64,000 nt of DNA from positions 1-64,000 of the forward strand of contig NZ_CALLWC010000051.1 of NCBI RefSeq assembly GCF_938015785.1. The letters run 5' to 3'. A model generated the notes under the pieces. The model saw only the letters and a list, made by a program, of their open reading frames with translations, was not told where the DNA came from and did no database searches. The stretch comes from an uncultured Campylobacter sp. GTDB lineage: Bacteria; Campylobacterota; Campylobacteria; Campylobacterales; Campylobacteraceae. The first letter of the stretch is position 1. Each line of letters begins with the position of its first letter. This document shows positions 17,339-26,700 of this stretch, one piece after another. Position numbers and translations under genes: made by a program.

Positions 17339-17764
17339 ATGGCTAAGAAAGTTGTTGGCGAAATCAAGCTGCAAATAGCGGCCGCAAAAGCAAATCCAAG
17401 CCCGCCGGTAGGTCCTGCGCTAGGCCAAAAGGGCGTTAATATTATGGAATTTTGCAAAGCGTTTAACGAGCGAACCAAAGATATGGCGGGCTTTAATATC
17501 CCGGTCATCATCACGGTTTATGCCGATAAAAGCTTTACTTTTATCACTAAGCAACCGCCTGCGACAGATTTGATCAAAAAGGCGGCGAAGATAGATAAAG
17601 GTTCGGACAACCCTCTTAAAAAGAAGGTAGCATCCTTAACTAAGGCTCAAGTTTTAGAGATCGTCGAGAAAAAGATCGCCGATCTGAATACCAAAGATAG
17701 AGAGCAGGCTGCTAGGATTATAGCGGGTTCGGCTCGCTCTATGGGTATTACGGTCACTGACTAG
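17339..17764 (+). CDS. rplK: 50S ribosomal protein L11
   Basis: L11 forms the GTPase-associated region with 23S rRNA. The 141-residue protein has the proline-rich N-terminal PSPPVGPALGQKGVNIMEF and the C-terminal RNA-binding domain ending GSARSMGITVTD, both diagnostic. AAGGAG precedes the ATG. A small hairpin between rplK and rplA (ACCGCT 17773-17778 with AGCGGT 17791-17796) might take part in L1 autoregulation; this is inference. Confidence 0.98.
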   Translation: MAKKVVGEIKLQIAAAKANPSPPVGPALGQKGVNIMEFCKAFNERTKDMAGFNIPVIITVYADKSFTFITKQPPATDLIKKAAKIDKGSDNPLKKKVASLTKAQVLEIVEKKIADLNTKDREQAARIIAGSARSMGITVTD

Positions 17765-17820
17765 ACCTTTTGACCGCTAAGGTTTAAAAAAGCGGTAGCA
17801 CTTTAATTGCGGAGAAATAT

Positions 17821-18522
17821 ATGCCAAAAAATTCAAAAAGATTCAACGAACTTTTAAAAAAAGTTGACGTAAATAAAATTTATAGTGTAGACGAAGCGGT
17901 AAGCACAGTAAAAACTCTAGCTTCTGCTAAATTTGATGAGACAGTGGAGATCGCTCTTAAACTAAACGTAGATCCAAGACATGCCGATCAGATGGTGCGC
18001 GGCTCGGTCGTTTTGCCTGCTGGTACTGGCAAGAGCGTTCGAGTAGCCGTGGTTGCAAAAGACGCAAAAGCTAGCGAGGCTAGCGAAGCAGGTGCCGATA
18101 TCGTGGGTGCCGATGATCTGATCGAAGAGATTCAAAAGGGAAATATAAATTTCGACGTTCTTATCGCCACTCCAAATTTAATGGGACTAGTCGGTAAGGT
18201 AGGTCGTATTCTTGGTCCAAAAGGCGTTATGCCAAACCCTAAAACCGGTACCGTTACTATGGATGTCGCTCAGGCGGTTAAAAACGCTAAGGGTGGACAG
18301 GTAAATTTCCGCGTCGATAAGCAGGGTAATATCCACGCAGGCCTTGGCAAGGCTAGCTTTAGCAAAGAGCAGCTTTTAGACAATATTACGACATTTATCA
18401 AAACCATAAATAAGCATAAGCCGGCGACTGCGAAAGGTAGATACGTAACTCATGCATCGCTTTCACTTACTATGAGCCCTGCAGTTACACTGGATAATCA
18501 AGAAATAATCGATTTAAAATAA
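17821..18522 (+). CDS. rplA: 50S ribosomal protein L1
   Basis: L1 forms the mobile L1 stalk and in other bacteria represses its own operon by binding the rplK-rplA mRNA. The 233-residue protein shows the conserved LNVDPRHADQMVRGSVVLPAG, GADDLIEEIQ, GRILGPKGVMPNPKTGTV and FRVDKQGNIHAGLGK blocks. A GGAG site precedes the ATG. Its stop is followed by 113 nt of leader containing a perfect palindrome before rplJ. Confidence 0.98.
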   Translation: MPKNSKRFNELLKKVDVNKIYSVDEAVSTVKTLASAKFDETVEIALKLNVDPRHADQMVRGSVVLPAGTGKSVRVAVVAKDAKASEASEAGADIVGADDLIEEIQKGNINFDVLIATPNLMGLVGKVGRILGPKGVMPNPKTGTVTMDVAQAVKNAKGGQVNFRVDKQGNIHAGLGKASFSKEQLLDNITTFIKTINKHKPATAKGRYVTHASLSLTMSPAVTLDNQEIIDLK

Positions 18523-18575
18523 AATTTTAAATTTTTATCTTAGATTGGAGATAGCTCAAGGTTTTTAACTTAATT

Positions 18576-18599
18576 GATCGAAATTTTAAAATTTCGATC
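18576..18599. other. Perfect 24-nt palindrome in the rplA-rplJ leader
   Basis: The arms GATCGAAATTTT and AAAATTTCGATC form an uninterrupted 12+12 palindrome, 36 nt before the rplJ start. It shares the TTTTAAAA core with the tuf terminator and the palindrome after rplL. No T-run follows, so it is more likely part of the L10 leader or a processing site than a terminator. Confidence 0.6.
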
Positions 18600-18635
18600 G
18601 CTTGGCTTGAAATCACCGATCGGAAAGGAGACCTA

Positions 18636-19115
18636 ATGACGAGAGACGAAAAATCAAAGATAGTAGCGGAGCTTGGCGAGGCTTTCAAAGCTAGCGAAGC
18701 TATAGTAATTTCCGATTTTAAAGGCCTTAGCGTTAAGCAGCTTGAAGATCTTCGAAATAGCGCGCGCGAAGCGGGCGTAAAGGTTCGAGTTATCAAAAAC
18801 ACCCTAGCCAATATCGCATTAAAAAATGCCGAAAAAAACGGACTTAGCTTTAAAGATACCAATATCTTCTTATGGGGCGAGCAGCTTTCTGTATGTAAAG
18901 TAGCGGCTAAATTTGAAGAGAAAAATGAAATTTTTAAGCTTAAGACCGCTCATATCGATGGGGAAGTAGCCGGCATAGATAAGGTTAGAGCGCTTTCGAA
19001 GATGCCTTCGAGAGACGAGCTTATCGCGATGTTACTTCAAGTATGGAATGCGCCGATTCAAAATTTTACGATCGGCCTCAATGCGCTTAAGCAGAAAAAA
19101 GAAGCTAGCGCTTAA
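18636..19115 (+). CDS. rplJ: 50S ribosomal protein L10
   Basis: L10 is the base of the L7/L12 stalk. The 159-residue protein begins TRDEKSKIVAELGEAFKASE and has the conserved DFKGLSVKQLEDLR, VRVIKNTLANIAL and LPSRDELIAMLL-like (KMPSRDELIAMLLQ) regions; the C-terminal helix holds the L12-binding site. GGAAAGGAG precedes the ATG. The long structured leader is where L10(L12)4 would bind for autoregulation. Confidence 0.97.
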   Translation: MTRDEKSKIVAELGEAFKASEAIVISDFKGLSVKQLEDLRNSAREAGVKVRVIKNTLANIALKNAEKNGLSFKDTNIFLWGEQLSVCKVAAKFEEKNEIFKLKTAHIDGEVAGIDKVRALSKMPSRDELIAMLLQVWNAPIQNFTIGLNALKQKKEASA

Positions 19116-19135
19116 TTAAAATTTAGGAGAATAAA

Positions 19136-19516
19136 ATGGCAATTTCAAAAGAAGATGTTTTAGAGTATATCTCTAATCTTTCGGTGCTAGAGCTTAGCGA
19201 ACTAGTTAAAGAATTCGAAGAAAAATTCGGCGTAAGCGCAGCTCCGGTTATGGTGGCTGGCGGCGCAGGTGCAGGCGGCGCAGGTGCGGCAGCGGCTGAA
19301 GAGAAAACGGAATTCGATGTCGTATTGCTTGATGCGGGCGATAAGAAGATCAACGTAATCAAGGTTGTTCGCGCCTTAACGGGTCTTGGTCTAAAAGAAG
19401 CCAAAGACGCTACCGAGGCTACTCCGTCCGTTCTTAAAGAGGGACTTAACAAAGAAGACGCCGAGAAGGCTAAAAAAGAGCTTGAAGAAGCAGGCGCTAA
19501 AGTCGAACTCAAATAA
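19136..19516 (+). CDS. rplL: 50S ribosomal protein L7/L12
   Basis: L7/L12 is the multicopy stalk protein that recruits translation GTPases. The 126-residue protein has an N-terminal dimerisation domain, an Ala-Gly-rich hinge (AGGAGAGGAGAAAAEEK, about 42-58), and the C-terminal domain (FDVVLLDAGDKKINVIKVVR, GLGLKEAKDATE). GGAG precedes the ATG. Two hairpins separate it from rpoB. Confidence 0.98.
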   Translation: MAISKEDVLEYISNLSVLELSELVKEFEEKFGVSAAPVMVAGGAGAGGAGAAAAEEKTEFDVVLLDAGDKKINVIKVVRALTGLGLKEAKDATEATPSVLKEGLNKEDAEKAKKELEEAGAKVELK

Positions 19517-19519
19517 ATC

Positions 19520-19582
19520 GCGAAATTTTAAAATTTCGCATACAAATGTGTGCCGGTGCGCTGCATCGGCACTTCTTTCTTT
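19520..19582 (+). terminator. Double hairpin attenuator between rplL and rpoB
   Basis: The first element is a 20-nt perfect palindrome, GCGAAATTTT/AAAATTTCGC (19520-19539). The second is a 10-bp stem GTGCCGGTGC/GCATCGGCAC (19550-19572, one G-U pair, 3-base loop) followed by TTCTTTCTTT. It sits 35 nt before the rpoB start. It probably lets only part of the ribosomal transcript continue into rpoBC, as an attenuator does at the same place in E. coli. Confidence 0.7.
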
Positions 19583-19606
19583 AAAATACAACTACGAGGT
19601 AGTGGA

Positions 19607-22600
19607 ATGTTAAACAGCCTATATTCAGGAAATCGTCTTAGAGTGGATTTTTCAAAGGTTCCCAAAGACATCGAAATTCCAAATTTATTACAACTACAAA
19701 AGAAAAGTTTTGATCATTTTTTAAATCTTGATAACTCGGGTGGAGAAAGCGGCATAGAGAAGGTTTTCAAAGCCATTTTTCCTATCCACGACGCACAGAA
19801 TAGACTAAGTATCGAGTATGTAAGTAGCGAAATTTCAAAGCCAAAGTATTCGATTAGAGAATGCATGGAAAGAGGGCTTACTTATTCGGTAAATTTAAAG
19901 ATGAAGCTACGTTTGCTAGTGCATGAGCGCGATGAAAAGACGGGCAAAAAAATCGGCGTAAAAGAGATCAAAGAGCAAGATATATTCATTCGCGACATTC
20001 CTCTAATGACCGATAGAATTTCATTTATCATAAACGGCGTAGAGCGCGTAGTCGTAAATCAGCTGCACAGAAGCCCGGGCGTAATCTTCAAAGAGGAAGA
20101 GAGCCCGACGGTTCTAAATAAACTCATCTATACCGCTCAAATAATACCAGATCGCGGCAGCTGGCTATACTTCGAGTACGACGTAAAAGACGTACTATAC
20201 GTGCGCATAAATAAAAGGCGCAAGGTTCCGATCACGATCCTATTTCGCGCACTCGGTTACAAAAAACAAGACATTATAAAATTATTTTATCCTATTAAGA
20301 CGATCTATATCAAAAAAGGAAAATTCCTAACCGATTTCGATCCGAAAGAATACGCGGGCAGGCTCGATTACGACATTATAAACGAAAAGGGCGAGGTGCT
20401 TCATCAAGCAAGCAAGCGCCTAACATCCAAAAAAGCGGAGAAGCTGGCGGAGGACGGACTAAAACTCATCGAGTATCCGGCTGAAATTTTAGCCGAGCGC
20501 TATCTAGCGGACGCCATCGTCGATAAAAACAGCGGCGAAGTGCTTTTTGATTCGCTAACCGCGCTTGATGAGGGCAAGCTAGCCAAGATCGCTAACACAG
20601 AGAAAAAATTTACGATCGCTAACGACCTAGCTAGCGGCGTAGATACTTCAATCATAAATTCCTTCATCCAAGACGCCGACGCGCTTAAGCTCTTGCAACA
20701 AAGCGAGGGCATAGACGACGAGAACGATCTAGCTGCGATTAGAATTTACAAAGTTATGCGCCCGGGTGAGCCGGTGGTAAAAGAGGCGGCAAAGAGCTTC
20801 GTAAACGATCTGTTTTTCAACCCTGAGCGCTACGATCTAACCAAAGTAGGTCGTATGAAAATGAATCACAAACTAGGCATCGAAGCGCCGGAGTACGTAA
20901 CCGTACTAACCAGCGAGGATATTATCAAGACGGCGAAATATTTAATTAGAGTTAAAAACGGCGACGGCTTCATCGACGATCGCGATAATCTCGGCAATCG
21001 TCGTATTCGCTCGATTGGCGAGCTTTTGGCAAATGAGATGCACCTTGGATTTATCAAGGTTCAAAAGGCGACCAAAGATAAATTTACCGGCATTAGCGGA
21101 AATTTAGACGAGCTTATGCCGTATGATTTCGTAAACCCTAAAATCATCACCACTACGCTTATGGAATTTTTCACCGGCGGTCAGCTAAGCCAGTTTATGG
21201 ATCAGACCAATCCGCTTAGCGAGGTCACGCATAAGCGCCGTCTATCTGCGCTGGGCGAGGGCGGTTTAGTTAAAGAGCGCGCCGGCTTTGAGGTGCGCGA
21301 CGTCCATCCTACGCACTACGGTAGAATTTGCCCTATCGAGACGCCGGAGGGTCAAAACATCGGTCTTATTAACACCCTAGCGACCTATGCGAAGGTAAAT
21401 GATCTGGGCTTCGTCGAGGCTCCGTATAAAAGAGTCGTAAACGGCAAGGTAACCGACGAGATTGTCTATCTTACCGCTACGCAGGAAGAAGGGCTCGTAA
21501 TCGCTCCTGCGTCCGCTAAATTGGACGAAGAGGGCAATATCGTAGAGGAGCTTTTGGAGGTTAGAAAAGACGGCGAAAATATCATGGCTAAACGCGAGGA
21601 TATTTCGCTGATAGACCTTTGCTCCGGTATGGTCGCGGGCGTAGCGGCGTCGTTGATTCCGTTTTTGGAGCACGACGATGCTAACCGCGCACTTATGGGC
21701 TCGAACATGCAGCGCCAAGCCGTGCCGCTTCTGCACTCTACTGCTCCTATCGTCGGAACGGGCATGGAAGCGATTATCGCGCGCGATTCATGGGAAGCGA
21801 TCAAGGCCATTCGCGACGGCGTCGTAGAAAAGGTCGATAATAAAAATATCTTTATTTTGGGCGAGGACGAGAAGGGACCGTTTATCGATCACTACTCGAT
21901 GGAGAAAAATTTACGCACCAACCAAAACACTACCTTTTCACAGCGCCCTATCGTGCGAAAAGGCGACGTGATAAAGGCCGGTCAAATCATAGCCGACGGT
22001 CCTAGCATGGACGGCGGCGAGCTTGCGATCGGCAAAAACGCCCTTATAGCTTTCATGCCGTGGCATGGCTATAATTACGAGGACGCCGTCGTCATGAGCG
22101 AAAAGATGATCCGCGCCGACGAATACACCAGCGTGCATGTTTATGAAAAGGAGATCGAGGCTAGAGAGCTTAAAGACGGCGTGGAGGAGATCACGCGCGA
22201 CATCCCTAATATCAAAGAGGAGGAGCTTACCCACCTCGATGATAGCGGTATCGTAAAGATAGGTACTCACGTAAAACCGGGCATGATCCTAGTAGGCAAG
22301 GTAACTCCGAAGGGCGAGGTTAAACCGACGCCTGAAGAGAGGCTTTTGCGCGCAATTTTTGGCGAGAAGGCGGGACATGTGGTAAATAAATCTCTCTACG
22401 CGACCGCCTCTATGGAAGGCGTAGTGATCGACGTTAAAATTTTTACCAAAAAGGGCTACGAGAAGGATCCACGCACGAACAAAGCCTATGAGGATGAAAA
22501 AACCGAGCTCGAAAGGGAGCATCACGACAGGCTTTTGATGCTTGATCGCGAAGAGATGCTAAAGGTAGTGGCGCTACTTTCTAAAAGCGCTTTGCAAAGC

Positions 22601-23743
22601 GATCAAAGCCTCAATAAAAAAGATTATAAAAAGGGCGATAAGGTTAAAAAAGAGGAGCTTGAAAGCTCCAATCGCTTTACGTTAAATTCCTTCGTCAAGG
22701 CTTATTCTAAAGCTGTTCAGAAGGAATACGAAGAGCTAAAAAACCATTTCCAAAACGAAAAGCGCAAGCTCAAAGAGGAACATGACGAAAAAATCGAAAT
22801 TTTAGAAAAAGACGATATTTTGCCAAGCGGCGTCGTTAAGCTCGTAAAGGTCTATATCGCGACTAAGCGCAAGTTAAAAGTGGGCGATAAGATGGCGGGC
22901 CGCCACGGAAATAAGGGCATCGTCTCAAACATCGTCCCTGAGGTCGATATGCCGTATCTGCCTAGCGGACAGCGCGTGGATATCGTGCTAAATCCTCTCG
23001 GCGTTCCAAGTCGTATGAATATCGGTCAGATAATGGAGAGCCACTTAGGTCTTGTGGGCTGGCGCTTAGGAGAGCAGATCGCTAAAATTTTAGAAGAGAA
23101 AACGGGCGAATGGATAAAAACCCTTCGCGCCAAAATGATTGAGATCGCAGGCGTTTCCAAACTAATGCAGGCTAAAAAAACGCTTGAAAAGATCAGCGAC
23201 GAAGATCTTTTGAAATACGCTAGAGACTGGGCTAAGGGCGTTAGATTTTCCGCTCCGATATTCGAAGGCATTGTGCCGGAGGATTTCAAAAAGCTATTTG
23301 AAATGGCGGGCATCGATCAGGACGGCAAGACCGAGCTTTACGACGGTCGCACCGGCGAAAAGATCAAAGAGCGCGTAAACGTGGGCTGCATGTATTATCT
23401 CAAACTACACCATCTAGTCGACGAAAAGGTTCACGCAAGAAGCACCGGTCCTTACAGTCTAGTCACGCAGCAGCCGGTCGGCGGTAAGGCGCTATTCGGC
23501 GGTCAAAGATTCGGCGAGATGGAAGTTTGGGCTCTGGAGGCATACGGTGCGGCATACACGCTCCGCGAAATGCTAACGATCAAATCCGACGACGTCGACG
23601 GACGCTTGGCTGCGTATAAGGCGCTGACAAAAGGTGAAAACGTTCCGTCTACAGGAATTCCTGAGACATTTTTTGTTTTAACAAACGAGCTTAAATCGCT
23701 TGCTCTAGACGTTGAAATTTACGAGAATGGAGAGAATAAATGA
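19607..23743 (+). CDS. rpoB: RNA polymerase beta subunit
   Basis: RpoB forms the catalytic core with RpoC. The 1378-residue length is normal for Campylobacter. The rifampicin region (GGQLSQFMDQTNPLSEVTHK-RR-LSALGEGG) is intact with wild-type-looking residues. The GDKMAGRHGNKG motif near 1100 and C-terminal GGQRFGEMEVWALEAYGAA are present. The ATG at 19607 follows a GAGGTAGTGG site; in-frame codons before it lie in the attenuator hairpin. Its stop overlaps rpoC by 4 nt. The genes are separate here, unlike the rpoBC fusion in Helicobacter. Confidence 0.98.
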   Translation: MLNSLYSGNRLRVDFSKVPKDIEIPNLLQLQKKSFDHFLNLDNSGGESGIEKVFKAIFPIHDAQNRLSIEYVSSEISKPKYSIRECMERGLTYSVNLKMKLRLLVHERDEKTGKKIGVKEIKEQDIFIRDIPLMTDRISFIINGVERVVVNQLHRSPGVIFKEEESPTVLNKLIYTAQIIPDRGSWLYFEYDVKDVLYVRINKRRKVPITILFRALGYKKQDIIKLFYPIKTIYIKKGKFLTDFDPKEYAGRLDYDIINEKGEVLHQASKRLTSKKAEKLAEDGLKLIEYPAEILAERYLADAIVDKNSGEVLFDSLTALDEGKLAKIANTEKKFTIANDLASGVDTSIINSFIQDADALKLLQQSEGIDDENDLAAIRIYKVMRPGEPVVKEAAKSFVNDLFFNPERYDLTKVGRMKMNHKLGIEAPEYVTVLTSEDIIKTAKYLIRVKNGDGFIDDRDNLGNRRIRSIGELLANEMHLGFIKVQKATKDKFTGISGNLDELMPYDFVNPKIITTTLMEFFTGGQLSQFMDQTNPLSEVTHKRRLSALGEGGLVKERAGFEVRDVHPTHYGRICPIETPEGQNIGLINTLATYAKVNDLGFVEAPYKRVVNGKVTDEIVYLTATQEEGLVIAPASAKLDEEGNIVEELLEVRKDGENIMAKREDISLIDLCSGMVAGVAASLIPFLEHDDANRALMGSNMQRQAVPLLHSTAPIVGTGMEAIIARDSWEAIKAIRDGVVEKVDNKNIFILGEDEKGPFIDHYSMEKNLRTNQNTTFSQRPIVRKGDVIKAGQIIADGPSMDGGELAIGKNALIAFMPWHGYNYEDAVVMSEKMIRADEYTSVHVYEKEIEARELKDGVEEITRDIPNIKEEELTHLDDSGIVKIGTHVKPGMILVGKVTPKGEVKPTPEERLLRAIFGEKAGHVVNKSLYATASMEGVVIDVKIFTKKGYEKDPRTNKAYEDEKTELEREHHDRLLMLDREEMLKVVALLSKSALQSDQSLNKKDYKKGDKVKKEELESSNRFTLNSFVKAYSKAVQKEYEELKNHFQNEKRKLKEEHDEKIEILEKDDILPSGVVKLVKVYIATKRKLKVGDKMAGRHGNKGIVSNIVPEVDMPYLPSGQRVDIVLNPLGVPSRMNIGQIMESHLGLVGWRLGEQIAKILEEKTGEWIKTLRAKMIEIAGVSKLMQAKKTLEKISDEDLLKYARDWAKGVRFSAPIFEGIVPEDFKKLFEMAGIDQDGKTELYDGRTGEKIKERVNVGCMYYLKLHHLVDEKVHARSTGPYSLVTQQPVGGKALFGGQRFGEMEVWALEAYGAAYTLREMLTIKSDDVDGRLAAYKALTKGENVPSTGIPETFFVLTNELKSLALDVEIYENGENK

Positions 23744-26700
23744 GCGATAATTCAAATTTAGAAAGAATAGAAATAAAAGAAGACGCTAGAGTTCACGACT
23801 TCGACGCGTTTGCTATTAGGCTTGCTAGCCCTGAGCAGATTAAAGCATGGAGCCACGGCGAGGTAAAAAAGCCGGAGACTATCAACTACCGCACGCTCAA
23901 GCCGGAGCGCGACGGACTTTTTTGCGCTAAAATTTTCGGTCCCGTAAGAGATTATGAGTGCATCTGCGGCAAATATAAAAAGATGCGATATAAGGGCTGG
24001 AAGTGCGAAAAATGCGGTGTCGAGATCACGAGCTCGAAGGTTCGCCGCACTAGAATGGGGCATATCGAGCTGGTAACGCCGGTGGCGCATATTTGGTACG
24101 TAAATTCCTTGCCTAGTCGCATAGGTACGCTGCTAAACATCAAGATGAAAGATCTTGAGCGCGTGCTTTACTACGAGGCGTATATCGTAGAGAATGCGGG
24201 TGAGGCATTTTACGACAACGAAAATTCTAAAAAGGTCGAGAAATACGACGTTTTAAATGAAGAGCAGTATCAGAGCTTAAAAGAGCGCTTTTCGCAGACG
24301 GGCTTCGTCGCCAAAATGGGCGGTCAGGTAATTCGCGATATGCTAGCTGAGCTTGATTTGGTAGAAATTTTAAATTCTTTGAAGGAGGAGATGGCTAATA
24401 CAAACTCCGAAGCGAAGAAAAAAACTATCGTCAAGCGTCTAAAGGTCGTCGAGAGCTTTTTAAATTCCGGCAATAAGCCCGAGTGGATGATGATTACAAA
24501 TCTTCCCGTGCTACCTGCCGATCTACGCCCGCTTGTAAGCCTTGAGGGCGGAAAATTTGCGGTTTCGGACGTAAACGATCTATATCGACGCGTCATAAAT
24601 CGAAATTCTAGACTTAAAAGGCTGATGGAGCTCGACGCCCCCGAGATCATCATCCGTAACGAAAAACGAATGCTTCAAGAGGCGGTGGATGCGCTTTTTG
24701 ACAACGGACGTCGCGCTAACGCCGTAAAAGGCGCTAATAAGCGACCGCTTAAATCTCTAAGCGAGATCATTAAAGGTAAGCAAGGCCGCTTCCGTCAAAA
24801 TTTGCTCGGCAAGCGCGTGGATTTTTCTGGTCGCTCCGTCATCGTCGTAGGTCCAAATTTACGCATGGATCAGTGTGGTCTGCCTAAGACGATGGCACTT
24901 GAGTTATTCAAGCCGCATCTAATCGCTCGCCTTCAAGAGAAGGGCTATGCAACGACCGTTAAGCAGGCTAAAAAGATGATCGAAAATAGGATCAATGAAG
25001 TTTGGGAGTGCTTGGAGGAGGTCGTAAAGGATCACCCGGTTATGCTAAACCGCGCGCCGACGCTTCATAAGATGTCTATTCAGGCGTTTCATCCCGTGCT
25101 CGTCGAGGGAAAGGCGATCAGGCTACATCCGCTAGTCTGCGCCGCATTCAATGCGGACTTCGACGGAGATCAGATGGCGGTACATGTGCCGCTTAGCCAA
25201 GAGGCGATCGCGGAGTGCAAAATTTTAATGCTAAGCTCGATGAATATCTTGCTTCCTGCGAGCGGAAAACCTGTCGCGGTGCCTAGCCAGGATATGGTTT
25301 TGGGAATTTATTATCTAAGCTTGGAAAAGCCAGGCGCCAAGGGAACAAATAAAATTTTTGCAAACGTCGATGAAGTAATGCTCGCCGTGGAGGCAAATGC
25401 CCTAGACATCCACGCTAAAATCAAAACGATGATCGATCGCCGCATTATCTTTACGACCGCGGGCCGCTTGATCATCAAATCGATCCTGCCTAGCTTTATT
25501 CCGGATCATCTTTGGAATAAGATTATGAAGAAAAAGGATATCGCCGAGCTTGTCGATTACGTCTATAAAAACGGCGGCCTTGAGATAAGCGCAGAATTTT
25601 TGGATAATCTTAAGAACTTAGGCTTTGAATCCGCGACTAAAGCGGGTGTATCGATCTCCGTTTCGGATATCATCGTGCCGAAGTCTAAAGCAGGTCTTGT
25701 AGAAGAGGCTAAAAAGCAGGTCAGAGAGGTTCAGAACCAATACGGCGCGGGCTTGCTAACTGACGGCGAGCGCTATAATAAAACGATCGACATCTGGACC
25801 AGCACTAGTAAGAAGCTAGCCGATGAGATGATGAAGATGATGGAGAAGGATAAGGACGGCTTTAACTCGATCTATATGATGGCCGATAGCGGTGCACGCG
25901 GTAGCGCGGAGCAGATCAAGCAGCTAGCGGGCATGAGAGGTCTGATGAGTAAGCCGGACGGCTCGATCATCGAGACGCCGATTACTTCAAATTTTAGAGA
26001 GGGTCTGAATGTAAACGAGTACTTCATCTCGACTCACGGCGCGCGTAAAGGTCTTGCCGATACTGCGCTTAAAACCGCAAACGCGGGCTATCTAACGCGA
26101 AAGCTGATCGATGTCGCGCAAAATGTTAGAGTTACGATGCACGATTGCGGTACGCACGAGGGTATCGAGGTTACCGAGATTGTAGAGAACGGAACGCAAA
26201 TAGAAAGCCTAGCCGATAGGATTATGGGTAGGGTGCTAAGCTCGGATGTGATTGATCCGGTATCGAATGAAATTTTATTTACCGAAGGCACGCTTCTAGG
26301 CGTTAATGAGGTACGCACCATAGTCGATGCCGGCATCAAATCCGTAAGCATCCGTACGCCTATTACGTGCAAGGCTGAAAAAGGGGTTTGTGCAAAGTGC
26401 TACGGTGTAAATTTGGGCGAGGGCAAGCTAGTAAAACCGGGTGAAGCGGTCGGTATCATATCGGCGCAATCCATTGGTGAGCCGGGCACGCAGCTTACGC
26501 TACGAACCTTCCACGCCGGCGGTACCGCATCTACCGAGCAGCAAGATCGTCAAGTAATCGCCGATAAAGAGGGCTTTATCAGATATTACAACGTAAAGAC
26601 CTACGAAAACGGCGGCAAAAATATCGTAATGAACCGCAGAAACGCTGCGGTACTTTTGGTTGAGCCTAAGATCAAAGCCCCAATTACTGGTAAGGTAAGT

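Noticed and set aside
23740..23743. rpoB-rpoC fusion
   Set aside because: Helicobacter has a fused gene, but here rpoB has its own TGA and rpoC its own ATG with a 4-nt overlap.
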